A stretch of DNA of 64,000 nucleotides. It comes from Motacilla alba alba (Eukaryota > Chordata > Aves > Passeriformes > Motacillidae). Position numbers and translations under genes: made by a program. Where the stretch lies: contig NC_052016.1 of NCBI RefSeq assembly GCF_015832195.1, forward strand, positions 80,823,047 through 80,887,046. Reading direction: 5' to 3'. The notes below the pieces were generated by a model. It did not search any database. It worked only from the letters and a program-made list of their open reading frames with translations, and was not told the origin of the DNA. This document shows positions 11,600-22,862 of the stretch, piece by piece. Every line of letters starts with the position of its first letter. Position 1 is the first letter of the stretch.

Positions 11600-12780
11600 C
11601 TAGGCATGAGGCAATCTGTAGGATTATATAAGATCATGGGAAAGGAGGGTAGGGAAGTGAGAAAGGAGGAACAAAGAGGTGCTGCTGACAGCAAAAGGTA
11701 TTTAAGACCTCAGGTCATATGTACAACAGTGACATCCATTACGCCTGCCTGGCTGAACTCTATGCCTGATTGCTGCAGTTTGTCCTATTAAACATTCTCA
11801 TAAGTGTGTCAAACTGTCCTGTGTGTATGTTTGACTCTGCAAAGATTCACTGGAAACTACTGGGAGGACTAGTGTGAGAGTACTGGATGTTCAGCTACTT
11901 GAGTTAAAAAAAGGGCTGTGGGTTGGGCGCCCTTGGACCGTGGCATGAGCTACTGCAGCCCATGAGATGTCAGCATCAGCCACTGGAGACAGCAGGCACA
12001 ATTTACCTCCAGCCACCGAGATAGGAACAGTTTGTGTCTGAAAACCAGCTACTGGGGAGCCAAGGTGAGTGATGCAGGCAAGGGTTTCAGCACCAGCCAC
12101 TGGAGCAGGATTGAATGGCCAGAGGCCTCGTGTCTGGTGCTGACTGCTGGGAGCAAGCATCTGTATCTTCACCAAACCAGGTATGGATGTGTATTTGCTG
12201 TCAAACTTTGAGTCTGATGTGTTTATGAACAGGTAGACCTCAGGTCTAGAGTGGGGCATTTTTTGTGTGGAGGGTGTGTGCTGATTTTCAAGGGGACCCA
12301 TTATTGTGGGGTGTCTATGTGAGTGCTTCATGTTTGCAATGAGCATCCAGCTGCACCAACCAAAGAATGCCGGGAATGAGGGATGGGTAAAAGGGGACAG
12401 GATCCAGTCAGGGGTGTAAGGCAGCAGAGGATTTGTGTGGGTGCTTGGGGAATATGTAGCTGTGTGTGTGCTCGTGAACCTGAAGAGTGTTTTGTGTGTG
12501 CTGTGTCACGCCTCCTGACTCTGCCAGGCCAAAAGGAGGAAGGGATGTGGCTGTCCAGGTTTGCATCTGGTGTGAGTCTTATGTGTGGCTGCTGTTGAAG
12601 ACTGAGACTTGTCTGTGGCTGCCTGTGTATCCAGCTTTGTCAGTGTCCCCAGTGTGTGTCTGGGACATGCACTCAACTTTGCTAGTGATTAAACCTGTCA
12701 ATGGGAAGGCAGCAGCTGCATCAGAGCCTGGGCAGAGAGCCCAAGTCCCCCAGGCACAAGGCAAATCATTATATAATGAA
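11600..12780 (+). mobile_element. GT-rich ERV-like element (probable LTR plus leader), plus orientation
   Basis: A 1.2 kb block of GC- and GT-rich DNA. The left part is LTR-like: a TATA-like box (ggtatttaag, about 11697-11706), a variant polyadenylation signal (attaaa, about 11789-11794) 90 bp downstream, then a possible primer-binding-site-like 'ttgggcgcccttgg' near 11925. The rest has repeated phrases such as 'cagccactggag' and long G/T-rich stretches. Positions about 12500-12670 are clearly related to 21310-21480, showing that this is a dispersed repeat. Minus frame 11891-12346 (151 codons) and plus frames 12383-12598 and 12487-12783 lie inside and show no recognisable protein. The family is unnamed; LTR identity is inferred. 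Confidence 0.55.
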
Positions 12781-12865
12781 TAGTAGTATATATTTGGTCC
12801 TAAACTCAGTTCATGTTCACAGGGCTATACATCAAAACATGTCAAAAGAGACAGAATAATTTGCA

Positions 12866-12920
12866 GAACTGGACTAGATGAGCCAAAAGTTTTTTTCAAA
12901 CCCAAGCAATGCTGTGATTT
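12866..12920 (+). mobile_element. CR1 LINE, extreme 3' end, plus orientation
   Basis: 'ctggactagatgagccaaaa' followed by 'cccaagcaatgctgtgattt' corresponds to the last 55 bp of a CR1 3' UTR (ggactagatgatctcc ... tctgtgattc type). Only the terminal fragment can be recognised. Confidence 0.75.
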
Positions 12921-13999
12921 GGCAACTGAGACATCAACAAAACAAAAATTTTGATGCAAAAGAGGCTTTAACTTTACAAGAAGCTCACAGTGCAGCTGAA
13001 ACCTGAAATTCCTATATAGATCTTTAACATGAATGCTTGAGGTGTTTTTCACATCTGTAACCAGAGCTACAGTTTGTAAATGATGTTCTGTAGGAACATT
13101 GTTGACATGAATTCATCAAATGCAGCTTATGTCACAGAGTTACCTTAGAATTGTTGGGCAAAGATCTTCAAATTTAGCAGTTCAGAGGATGCTTTCTAAT
13201 TTGATATGAACAAATGCATATGATAACCAGAAGCACACATGACACTAAAGCTATGTATTCATGGGAGCACTTCAAGTGAGCTTGTAAAAGCTTCCCTTCA
13301 CTGCTGTAGACATTACTGCCAGCACCACAAAATGAAAATGTTCACTATTTGAGCTTTGCAGCCAAGTGTTTTAGTGTTAATTCAACAGGGTAAAACACCA
13401 CTCTTAGTTATAAGAGAATATTTTAAAATTACTGTTTAGTTAACCAAAGGGTTTGTATGAGTATATATGTGGCATCTTCATTTTACATCCTCATAACAGT
13501 AATGTAAAGTAGAGATTAAACAGCTGCTTGCTGCCCACATTATTAAAGAATTCACAGTCAGTTTGATAATTTTTTTCTTAATGAGTAAGTAGTTTGTTCC
13601 ACTACCAGTAAAAGCAACTTCTGAAATATTTTTTCTACAGTATAAGGCAGAAAAATCACACAGTAAAATTATCCAAGAAATATAACCATATAATCCTATT
13701 TCCCTGTATGCCACAGAAGGCAGAGATTGTGGTTCCCACAAATGATAGGTACTCAATTTAAAGAATACAAAGTATACCCAGTCTTTTGTGTGAAAACTTC
13801 AAGCTATGCCATTCATAAGAATTATTATTTTCTTCAGATCTACTCAGAGCAGAACTGAAGAGAGTCATTCTAAATGAGTACATTCCTGCAATAGTAGCAT
13901 TTTTCCCCCCTCACATAGAGTTCAGAAATAAAAAAAAAAAAAAAAAAGTTTAATGGAAATATAAGATTCATAGAGAAGTAGAGGAGGCTGACCAGAAAT
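12921..13999. other. AT-rich non-coding stretch, no gene recognised
   Basis: Only a homopolymer A17 at 13931-13947 stands out. Minus frames at 12825-13052 and 13478-13756 have no recognisable features. Confidence 0.6.
13931..13947. repeat. Poly-A tract (A17)
   Basis: An uninterrupted run of 17 A. No target-site duplication or gene-like upstream sequence was seen to make it a processed retrocopy tail. Confidence 0.9.
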
Positions 14000-14142
14000 A
14001 TTGTGCACTCTCTGGCTTTGGAGTTTTCCAAGACCTAAATTGAAAAATTCTGAGCTGCCTTATCTAATTTTACACCTGATCATGTTTTGAGCAGGAGGTT
14101 AGAGATCTCTGAATTACTCAATAGTGGTATGATCCTATGAAG
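14000..14142 (+). mobile_element. CR1 LINE, 3' end fragment, plus orientation
   Basis: A diverged CR1 tail: 'ctctctggctttggagtttt' followed by 'ccaagacctaaattg' (equivalent to ctccatccttggagatattcaagacccg), then 'gatcatgttttgagcaggag' and a terminal 'gtatgatcctatga'. The order of segments matches the family consensus as I remember it. Confidence 0.8.
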
Positions 14143-16274
14143 TTTCTACTATGTGATAAAATCTTTTCCCCCTAAATGCACTGACTTATCCCACAAGCAA
14201 AATTTTGGAGAGAGTCTGTGTTTAAATGCAATCTACATAGTCTACTAAAATAACTGTTACTTATCCAGAGCTATTTGTTGCAGGAAAAAGAATGTACCTA
14301 AGATAAAGTATTATTATTTAAGGAAAGGTCTCCTTATCTCCTTAAAATTGTTACAAATGCATTTCCTTTACTCTTTTCAATGTTTTACTTATGTTGGGTA
14401 TCTGCACTTCAAAAATGTTGAAACACCTACCTCCAAAGGCTCTGTCCTTCAATAAGTATTACTTTACCTTTGATGATTTATTGTAGTCCTGGTATCTCAG
14501 TGTCAGGCTGGTTTTTTTTAATACACAAAAGGTACGTCTCTGACCTTCATTCCTGTTCTAAGATCCTATGCAGCAAAAAGCCAGGATTATGGTATCTGTA
14601 AGTAATAAATCTATTAGTTAGGCTATAACTGGTATTGTATAGCCTTAAATCCAAATGAAAGCATACATCTAGACTTGTCTGAATCACTAGCAAAGCATAA
14701 GCACTCTCTAACTGTGACAGCATAACTGAACACAAATGTCATGCAAAACATGTGAGCAATCTGACCCAAAATGGGTCCAGACATGTATAATCACACTTAG
14801 GGGGCATATAAAAGTGTGTGAACAGTGACTCATGGAACAATTTCGTGATATAGAACAAAGGGAAAAAAAAGGCACAATGGACTGCAAAAAGGCAAGGCAT
14901 CCTGCTGAGCACACCAGGATGACTGGCAAGACTGAAAACAAGATTAATCAGCATCAGAAGCAGGGGACGAAGGAAGGGTTAGAGAACAACACAAGAACAT
15001 CAGACATAAATAGGGAAAACTGAGAAAGAAAGAGGTGATATGCTTCAGTGCTCACTTCTTTTGTTCTTTTTTTCATCACCTCTGCTGCAATGTGTACTCA
15101 TAGCTAATTTAGAAGTGTTAAGACCTAGCAGGGTTTTATATGCAGCAATAAATAGTGATAATGATTAAGGATTAGCCATTAGCACAAAATGTGTTGTTAA
15201 TAAATGGCTTTCTTCTTAAAGTTTTTTAATGAACTAAATTAGGTCTTCTAAATAGTCTTGTCACAGAGATAGCTATTTCCAAAGTAGAATGTGTGTAGAC
15301 ATAACACGATTCAGTTTCATCATATATTTCACTCTACACAGGCTATCAAGTTGTCATTGTCTCTAATTCTTACTTATATGTATCAAAATTACTGTTATGA
15401 TAGATTTTATACCACACAACAGTAGAAAATGAAGCATTAGAGGGTCATCTGTATTTTGAAGGATGTGCACTGCCTGTGCCAAAACCTGCTCTTGAACATT
15501 CAGTTTATACGCAGTACAGAGGTGTGTTTAGTATGTTCAATAGTCTAAAAACTTTTCTCAAAATGCAGTGTAGATAAAGCTTGCATTTCTGAGACACACA
15601 AGCTAGATATCATACTGTAGTATAATTCTCAGTAAACAGAATAATAGGGCAGGCATTTTTAATGCTATGAAAGAAGTAACTAATTCTTTAACAGATGTAA
15701 TTTTGAAATACACTCATTTGTTTTAGTACAGTATTACAGCCATTATATAGACTTCTTCTTTCCCTGTTGAAAAGTCTGTGATATTTCTGCAGTGACTTAC
15801 TTCTTTCCTCTCTTGTATTCTCCAAAATTTATGTTATTGCATTATGTATAGATAACACCAAATCACACGAGTGATCAACACATCCCTCAACTGTTACAAC
15901 TTTGTTAGAAATGCATTTATCACATTGTTTACATAGATTGTGAGAATAAAGAGATGTCACACTAAAATGTGCTGGATGAGTCCTTGGAGGTTTAGAGGTT
16001 CAATGTCTCTGCAACAGAAACTTACTCAGGGAAAAAAAAAAAATCTCTTTGAGTTCTGTCTCCTGGACTGATGAAAAAAACCCAAATCTAAAAATTCTAA
16101 AATAAATGTCATACAGAAACAGTGTAATAAGTCAGTGTTTTTTCAATTCAAGAGTCGAATTTTATATTTAATTCATTAAATAAACCCAGTAAATAGTACT
16201 ACTATGAGATAATTCTTTTCCAATATGAAATACTGGACACACACATTACATAAACTTCAATAAACTTTCAGGGA

Positions 16275-16299
16275 GAGGAAAGAAAAGAAAAGAAAAAAG
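16275..16299. repeat. (GAAAA)n short tandem repeat
   Basis: Purine-only run of gaaaa-type units (gaggaaagaaaagaaaag and on), about 25 bp and imperfect. Confidence 0.85.
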
Positions 16300-17056
16300 C
16301 TTCTTGCAAGTGCATGCAGTCAAAATGGTCTGCGTGCATACATCATTTGTATTAAGATAATATAATGTATTGCCTCTTTTGAGAGCTGATGATTCATCTG
16401 ATACCAAGAGCTACAAAGAAATTGTACCTCATAGTATTGTATATGACATGGGGAATTGTAACCAATTAGCTATGTCATATTTAACCTTCAAATGCAAGTT
16501 ACTACAACAGATTTCTGACCATTTAAAAAGTAGTTGTTCAGACTGGGCAAGGGAACTTCCCCTACAGAGGTTGCTCAGAAGCAAAGAAGAAACAGCTGCT
16601 AAAGATGATTGGTCCTACAAACCCATTAATCATGCTTGGACAGAAACAAAACCCACAAAGCCCGTGAAAAAAGAAGGAAAACATCATTAAATAATTTCAG
16701 AAAATAATTAAAACATGTGCCCTTGTATACCAGGATCTCACTCAATAGCGATAAATGTGCAAGTAAAACAAAATGGAAATGTACTCTTGACAGCTGGAGT
16801 TTACAGCTCTGAAACATGGATTTCCAAATCCATTAGCTCAAATATGCCCCAAACAAACTTAGGTCACACTGTTAAAATGGTTAATAAGAATTCCTGCCAA
16901 GTATGAACTAAAATTCTATTTTATTTAGAATTTTATAGCCACTAATGACAGCAAAGGCAGCTAAAGATTTGTTACAAAAGCTTTGCAAAAAAAAAAAAAA
17001 ATCCAACCAAAACAAAAACCCCCAAAACTTTGCTTTGGTTTCCATAATATTTTTAA

Positions 17057-17130
17057 GAATGGAAGGCAAGGATGGAGGGACTAACTCCATGAATGGAAGG
17101 CAAGGCCTTCCTGGACCAACTCCATGAATG
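17057..17130. repeat. Diverged tandem duplication, 34-35 bp unit
   Basis: 'gaatggaaggcaagg' begins units at 17057 and 17091, and each unit ends in 'aactccat'. A third partial 'gaatg' follows at 17126. The middles differ (atggagggact versus ccttcctggacc), so the duplication is old. Confidence 0.85.
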
Positions 17131-18784
17131 TAAAAACCTAAATTAAAGGCTTTGCATGAGCAATATTTAGAGATTGATACATCTGAACATATTTTTTTCT
17201 GTTTGATAAAGGAGTTTACAGGGTTTGGCAGTAATTTAAACCTCTGACAGAGTTAGATCATAGGAAAAAACAAGCTTACGCTTATAAGGTAAACTTCCAA
17301 ATACTGTAATAAATATTTCAATTTGCAGATATATACAAAAAGAAACCCCTCTTTTCTATATCAGTATTGAAGCTATACTCTAACTAGAAGTGATTTTGTG
17401 TACATAAATCTTTCAGTTGTTAAACATTTTGAAACATAAATACTTTAAAAACAAATTTTTCAGACAGTCTTGTATATTCTGTTTTGTCTTCAGCCTACAA
17501 AACTAGATGTTAGGCAGAGAACAGAAATTTAAAAGAAACCTGTCATTTGGGGTTTGAATTACTTGACATGCCTCTTTGTCCCCTTCTTCATCCATGTTCA
17601 AGAATACATTAGTGTCTCTTTCCAACAAAATGAAATATCTCAAGTTTTGAATCACATTGCCCCAAATGCATTTTCCTCTATTTTGCCTGAATCATTGAAT
17701 AACTCTAGTCCCCTCATATAATTATGTTCCTTAGAGAAATGTCTCTTTTCAGAAAGAAATCTTCCGTTTCTAGTTTTGATTAAACTTAGAACTTTTATTT
17801 ATATGTTTGTCAGGACATCTTGCCTTACTAAGTTTTTAGGATCAAAGCTTGTTTAAAAACCTGTAAAGCTGAGAGAGAATATGTATTTTCCATTCAGAGA
17901 ACAATAATAGTTTGCCTTCATTGTTCTTAAAATAACTTCCTTATGATCAATTTTCTGGTTTTTTAATTCATCATGTTTTGTTCTCTGATATGCATCATAA
18001 TAAATCCTTCTCTATCCTGATAGTATTGAGAAAGAAAAAAAAAAACCTCAGATAGTTTTTGGGTTTTTTTTCATAACATTATCAGTCATATCCTATTTTT
18101 TCCAGGACTGGAAGACTGGAGGTCATCAGTGCAGGGGAATAAATTGTGATATATATTACTTTTGTCTTCACTTTGTTAAGGTTCTTCATTTCTCACTGCT
18201 TTTCTGATCTGTTATATCTATTACAAATGCAGAGAACAGTTATTCAAACTATACAAGAAAACTATGTTTTATGTAATTTCAAAACATCACAGGCATTTGA
18301 TTTTCAGCTCATGCAATCTCCCCCTACCCCTATACCGATGTAATTATGAAAATTGTATTTAGAAACTGCCAAATTACTTAAGGCCATAAATATTGGTAGA
18401 GGAGAGAACAAGGTGTTCTGATATGTTATTATTATTGAATGCTTCCATTTCCTTAACTTCGGTGGAGATAAGAATGAAGACACTTGGATGTTTTGAGTTT
18501 TTTTCTCGAGTACTCTGTTTGCCTCTCTTTCTTACACCAGGGACTAACCGAGACACTGTAAACTACATTAAGGCAATAGGAGTAAGCTTACACCACTCCC
18601 CTGGGACTTATTCTAATGTACTGCTTTCATTTGCAAAAGGCTTAATTTTCTTCAAAATAGCATGCATGGTGCTATGTTTTGGATCTGTGACCAAAACAGT
18701 GCTGATAACGTGCCCAAGTCTTAGTTTATATCTGAGCATGAAGCATATGAAGGATATGAAGTTCCTCACAACCATCACACTAGT

Positions 18785-19196
18785 GATCAGGCTGGGGGTG
18801 CCCAAAAGTTTAGGAGGGGAGCAAGCAGGACAGCTGACCCCAACTGACCAAAAGGATGCTCAATGCCCTATGGTGTCATGCTCAGCAATAAAACTGTAGG
18901 TAGAAGGAGGAAGGGAAGAGTGGGGTACATTTATAATTATAGTATTTGTCTTTCTAAGTCACCATTACATGTGATGGAGCCCTGCTTTCTCAGAGATGGC
19001 AGAACACCTGCCTTTCCATGGGAAGTGGTGAAATAAATCCTTGTTTTGCTTTGCTTGCGTGCCCAGGTTTTTGTTTACCTGTGAAACTGAGTTTTCTCAC
19101 TTTTGCTCTTCTGATTCTCTCTGCCATCCCTGTTGTGAGGAGAAAGCAAGTGGATGAGTGAGAATTAGCTGCCTGCCAGTGTTAAACCATGGCAAG
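18785..19196 (+). mobile_element. Avian ERV LTR, plus orientation
   Basis: The order matches a common bird LTR: 'aggacagctgaccccaactg' (U3), 'ggtgtcatgctcagcaataa' (TATA region), 'gtgatggagccctgctttct', 'ggaagtggtgaaataaatcc' (polyadenylation signal aataaa near 19032), 'cttgttttgctttgcttgcg', then 'gagttttctcacttttgctc' and the terminal 'gtgttaaaccatggca'. The U3 start is missing or diverged. The U3 segment is shared with 35357-35692, and the U5 end with 45357 onward, both inverted. A 168-codon plus frame (18393-18899) runs into the LTR; its 3' third is LTR sequence, which argues against a gene. Confidence 0.85.
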
Positions 19197-21290
19197 GATG
19201 AGCTACCTGCAAGCTTTAATTAAAGCAATCACATGGCAGAGAACTGGTTCAGAAATAGGTTAGTCAGCAACATATAAGATTAAGGAAAACAAAACATAAT
19301 ATTATTAAATTAATAAGACTTCAGAAGAGAGCCACTATGGTTACAATTGTGAACTAAACAGAAGGCACTAGCTCAAATCAAGATCATCCATGGTGTTTTT
19401 CTGCTAGCACTCTTCCTGACAGGGTTTAGGCCTAACGTCAACTAGAGTTCTCCTGTAAGAAAACAGCAGAGATGAGATCAGTCTCTGTTTTGGGAATAAA
19501 GGCTTCAGCCACAGAAATAGGCGGTATCATGCAGATAACAACATGGTAAATAACTACACTAATAATGGTACTGTTATATATTTATTTAGGTAATTAAAAC
19601 ATTATTTAGGCTTGGAGTAACCTCTTACCTGTGTGTATTAGGCACGTTTAATTTGCCCACATGAATATTTTGTGGCTTGTTTTGAAATACTCTCTCTTTC
19701 ATCTCTATTTGCCCTTATGAATAAAATACTGACATAATCAACTGTCCTAATTCACCTTCAGCTAAGTTCCTGACCTTAGACTGAGGAAGGTTGAAAGCTT
19801 TAATTGTTCACATTCCCCTTTTAAGAACTAGAGTGAAGTATCATGATTGTGTAGGAGGCTAAAGGTATGAACCACTGAAATGCTTTTAGTATCCTGGAAA
19901 AATCCAGCTTCATAAAAGTCAGTCTGAATTTATCTTTAAAAAATAATCCATGGAGGAAGTTTATGTATGTTAGGAAAGAAAAAAATGACAGAGAGACATT
20001 TCTTTACAGAAAGGATTCACCTAAATGAAAATGGAACATGCTTAATGGAACATAATTTAAGTAATTAAAAAGAGATATAGAGTGTTAAAATTAAGTACTA
20101 TAGGAAATCTGATAATTTTGGATGGATGTACAATTTTGAAATGAAGTCCTAAAATGCAGTATTTCAGAAGAAACTATAAAAAAATTAAGATCTTATCAAG
20201 TGTAAAGCATTGAAATAGGTTATTGAAGAAAGTCCAAATTGTATTTCTGTACAAGTAATATATGACTTAAAATGTACGTATCTTGCAGGGTGGTGGTAAG
20301 TGAAATAACAGGAATTATTATAAGCATTTCAAGACTTGTTTGAGAAGATAATCATTGGGATGCTGCAATATGCTTCAGCAGAAAAACATTACAATTGTAT
20401 TTGCCAGATACAGTAAATGGAACAAGCTAAGCTAGCCCATTATGTCTTGAAAAAAAACAAACAAATGTAACATATAAATTTATTGTAATTAACTTTCTGA
20501 TCCTTGATTTACATGGAAATATTTTGTTGTCTTTTTCCATACCTAAATCTGGAGAATTACATTATCAAATATATCAAAAGGCCATTTTCAATATTTACAA
20601 ATAGTCCTAGGCAAACAGAAAAGAATAGATGTTAATCAGAATTAAGTATCTCAGCTATGGGGTCACTGAGAAAAATAGTCTGTCTTTGAATACTGAGGGA
20701 CCCTAGCAGCCACTGAATTATGGCATTGAAATGGATTGTAGTAGAAAGTGGAAGAGAGATGTTCTGCTTCCTCAAGGGTATGTGTCTGTGGCTTTTCAGT
20801 GCAAAAATGGATAATAAGAAAAGGAGGGACACATAAACAAAACACACAGAGGCATAAATCAGACACCAAAATGGTTAAGTAGGCAGTGACAAGAACCAAA
20901 ACTGGTGAGTCACACCAGAGTACATGAAATGTGGGAATGTTTATTTCAGTAAAATTATCTGATCAAAGATGATGTCAAATGGGATATTAAGGAAAATGAG
21001 AAAGCCATAAAGAAAATACACAGAGAAATAAATCCGACGAGCATGATGAAGACAAAGCTAAGAATCAGTCTTTACAAGTCACAGTAATTAAAGGGCTATG
21101 AGAATACTATAGGCAAACCTGAGCTTTGATGCTGGCAAGAATGCAGACCAGAGGGTCTGTGATGTAAGAAAGATGCAAGAAGGAAGAAAAAGTTGGGATG
21201 CAGATAGAGATATCAGACCAGTTTTTGAGAGATTCACAAATGTATTTTTGCTTGTCGGCCTGGAAAGTATGATGTTTCTGCCTCTACACA
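19197..21290. other. AT-rich non-coding stretch, no gene recognised
   Basis: No repeat or gene identified. Overlapping minus frames at 20632-20899 are about 75 codons each and show no domain signs. Confidence 0.6.
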
Positions 21291-21294
21291 GCTT

Positions 21295-21545
21295 CACTGG
21301 TGCCCTCCTGCCTCTAGCAGCCCAAGAAGAGGAGGGACTGTGACTTTCTGGGCTTGTGTTTCGTGAGAGTCTTGTATGTGGGTGTTCTTGAAGGCAGCAT
21401 CTTGTCTGCAGCCAGCTGTGTGACTGGCACTGTTGGTGTTATGTGTCTGTGTGTCTGTGTCTGTCTGGGTGCACTGAGACTGGGTTCCAGAAACTTGCAG
21501 GAGGGGTCCTGGGCCAGTGGTTTTGGAGTCAGTGGTCATTTATAG
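21295..21545 (+). mobile_element. Partial second copy of the GT-rich ERV-like element
   Basis: Segments such as 'gagagtcttgtatgtgggtg', 'cagcatcttgtctgcagcca' and the (tgtgtctg)n stretch parallel 'gtgagtcttatgtgtggctg', 'gagacttgtctgtggctgcc' and the following G/T-rich sequence at 12500-12670. Only about 180-250 bp is preserved. The identity of the element is inferred, but the within-window similarity is directly visible. Confidence 0.6.
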
Positions 21546-21989
21546 CATGCCTTTGTAATTAATGTTCATAGAGGTGATGATTTTTGGAGTCTCGAAGAAA
21601 CGTGAAACTTTTTCAAAATATTATTAAGATTTCTGTATATATCAGTTATCGTAGAATAGTCACAAACCATATTTTTGTGTAAGAAAAACTGCTGTGAAAT
21701 GCTTTTTCCTTCATGGGATGCAATTTATTTTTTTCATCAAAAAGTCAGAATCAAGGATTCTGCCAGAGAATCAAAAAGGCATGAGAGGTAATCAGAGTGT
21801 AAAATAGGATTTCAAGAGTATAAAACCAGTGCAAATGAAGCTAAATTAATTATTTGCTTCAAAGTTTATGAGAGAGGCCAGTAGAGATATTTGAACATTG
21901 AAACTATTTTTAGTGGGGATTAGTCAGATTATTGCACCTGAGTAAAGAGATTTAAAAAAATAACTGAAAAGAACATAAAAAAGTGTTAG
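21546..21989. other. AT-rich non-coding stretch, no feature recognised
   Basis: Nothing identifiable between the GT-rich repeat and the CR1 copy. Confidence 0.6.
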
Positions 21990-22475
21990 CATTTGATGGT
22001 ATACTCAATGAGTTCTAGGTGAGCTCAAATATGAGAGCAGCTTTGCAGAAAAGAACCTCTAGGTCCTAGCAAATGAGCTGAACACAAGGCAGCAATGCAC
22101 CAAGATCTTCCTGTGTTACATTAGGAAAAGTGTCAACAGCAGTTCAAGGAAGATAATGGTTCCTCTCTGTTTTCACTGGTGAGGCTATCTGGAGTGCTGG
22201 GTCCAGTTCTGAATTCTCCAGTAAAAGAGAGACATGGACATACTAGCTTGGTAGAGTGAGGTCCTGGGTATTTAGGGGATTTTGTCAATATGTGCAAATA
22301 TCCTATGGTGAGGGAACAAAGAAAATAAAGACGGGCTTTTTTTAGTGTGGCACAGTGAGAGCATAGGAAGCAATGAGCAAAGATACAGAAAATTCTTATA
22401 CATAAGCAAATACTTTGTTACTATAATGGTGGTTGTATTGGATGTAGGTTTCAAGATTTTGTGCATGGGATGGGC
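21990..22475 (+). mobile_element. CR1 LINE, left part of an interrupted copy, plus orientation
   Basis: The order follows the CR1 3' half: 'gagctgaacacaaggcagca', 'ttcactggtgaggctatctg', 'gagtgctgggtccagttctg', 'gagacatggacatacta', 'ttgtcaatatgtgcaaatat', then 'acataagcaaatactttgtt'. It is diverged but continuous until about 22475, where CR1 similarity stops within the 'aacaggttgcccagagaggt'-equivalent region. Confidence 0.8.
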
Positions 22476-22650
22476 TGCAGGCATTGCCTCTGAGAAGAAT
22501 GGCCAGGGGCTGCCCTCTGCCAGACACAGACTGTTCCAAACAGCTCCAAAGAACCATAAGGCAAAGTGAAGCCCCACAGACAAGATGATGGTGCCTTGGA
22601 GAAAATATATTTAAGAAAGGATAAGATGCAAGAGCAGATATGTGGGTGCT
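22476..22650 (+). mobile_element. Non-CR1 insert inside CR1, probable ERV LTR fragment
   Basis: About 175 bp (edges uncertain) of unrelated, GC-richer sequence interrupts the CR1. It contains 'aagtgaagccccacagacaa' and a TATA-like tatatttaag at 22605-22614. It resembles a bird LTR I have seen but cannot name. The CR1 segments either side slightly overlap in consensus coordinates, which suggests a local duplication or two CR1 pieces brought together. Confidence 0.45.
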
Positions 22651-22862
22651 CAGCTATCACATAGGGTGAACCATCAGCAGGAGCCAAGCACTGGAATAAG
22701 TAGCTGAGAACCTGTGGAATGTCCAGCCTTGGAGACACTAAAACCCAATCATGCAAGGTCTTGCGCACCTTACTCTATCTGAACCCCCTGAGAGCAGGGG
22801 CTGTGGGCTAGATAATCTCCAGAGGCCCCTGCTGAATTCAACCATCCTGTGATTCTAAGAAA
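22651..22862 (+). mobile_element. CR1 LINE, right part of the interrupted copy (3' end)
   Basis: Resumes with 'agcactggaataagtagctg' and 'cagccttggagacactaaaa', then 'gggctagataatctccagag' and the terminal 'accatcctgtgattctaaga'. This is the canonical CR1 3' UTR order, so the end of the element is preserved. Confidence 0.85.

Larger units (their letters stand above)
14143..18780. other. AT-rich non-coding stretch, no gene recognised
   Basis: 4.6 kb of mainly AT-rich DNA. The longest frame is 106 codons on plus (16370-16690), with no recognised domain. Short tandem structures at 16275-16299 and 17057-17130 are listed separately. I saw no splice-bounded exon that I could defend. Confidence 0.55.

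Noticed and set aside
11891..12346. 151-codon minus-strand frame
   Set aside because: It is contained in a dispersed GT-rich repeat, antisense to its apparent orientation, with no protein motif.
13931..13947. Poly-A tail of a processed pseudogene
   Set aside because: No gene-derived sequence upstream and no flanking target duplication was seen. A diverged CR1 tail follows, and CR1 does not end in poly-A.
16370..16690. 106-codon plus-strand frame
   Set aside because: The residue mix is plausible, but there is no family resemblance or gene context.
18393..18899. 168-codon plus-strand frame
   Set aside because: It runs from AT-rich DNA into LTR U3 sequence (from about 18785) and has no recognisable domain.
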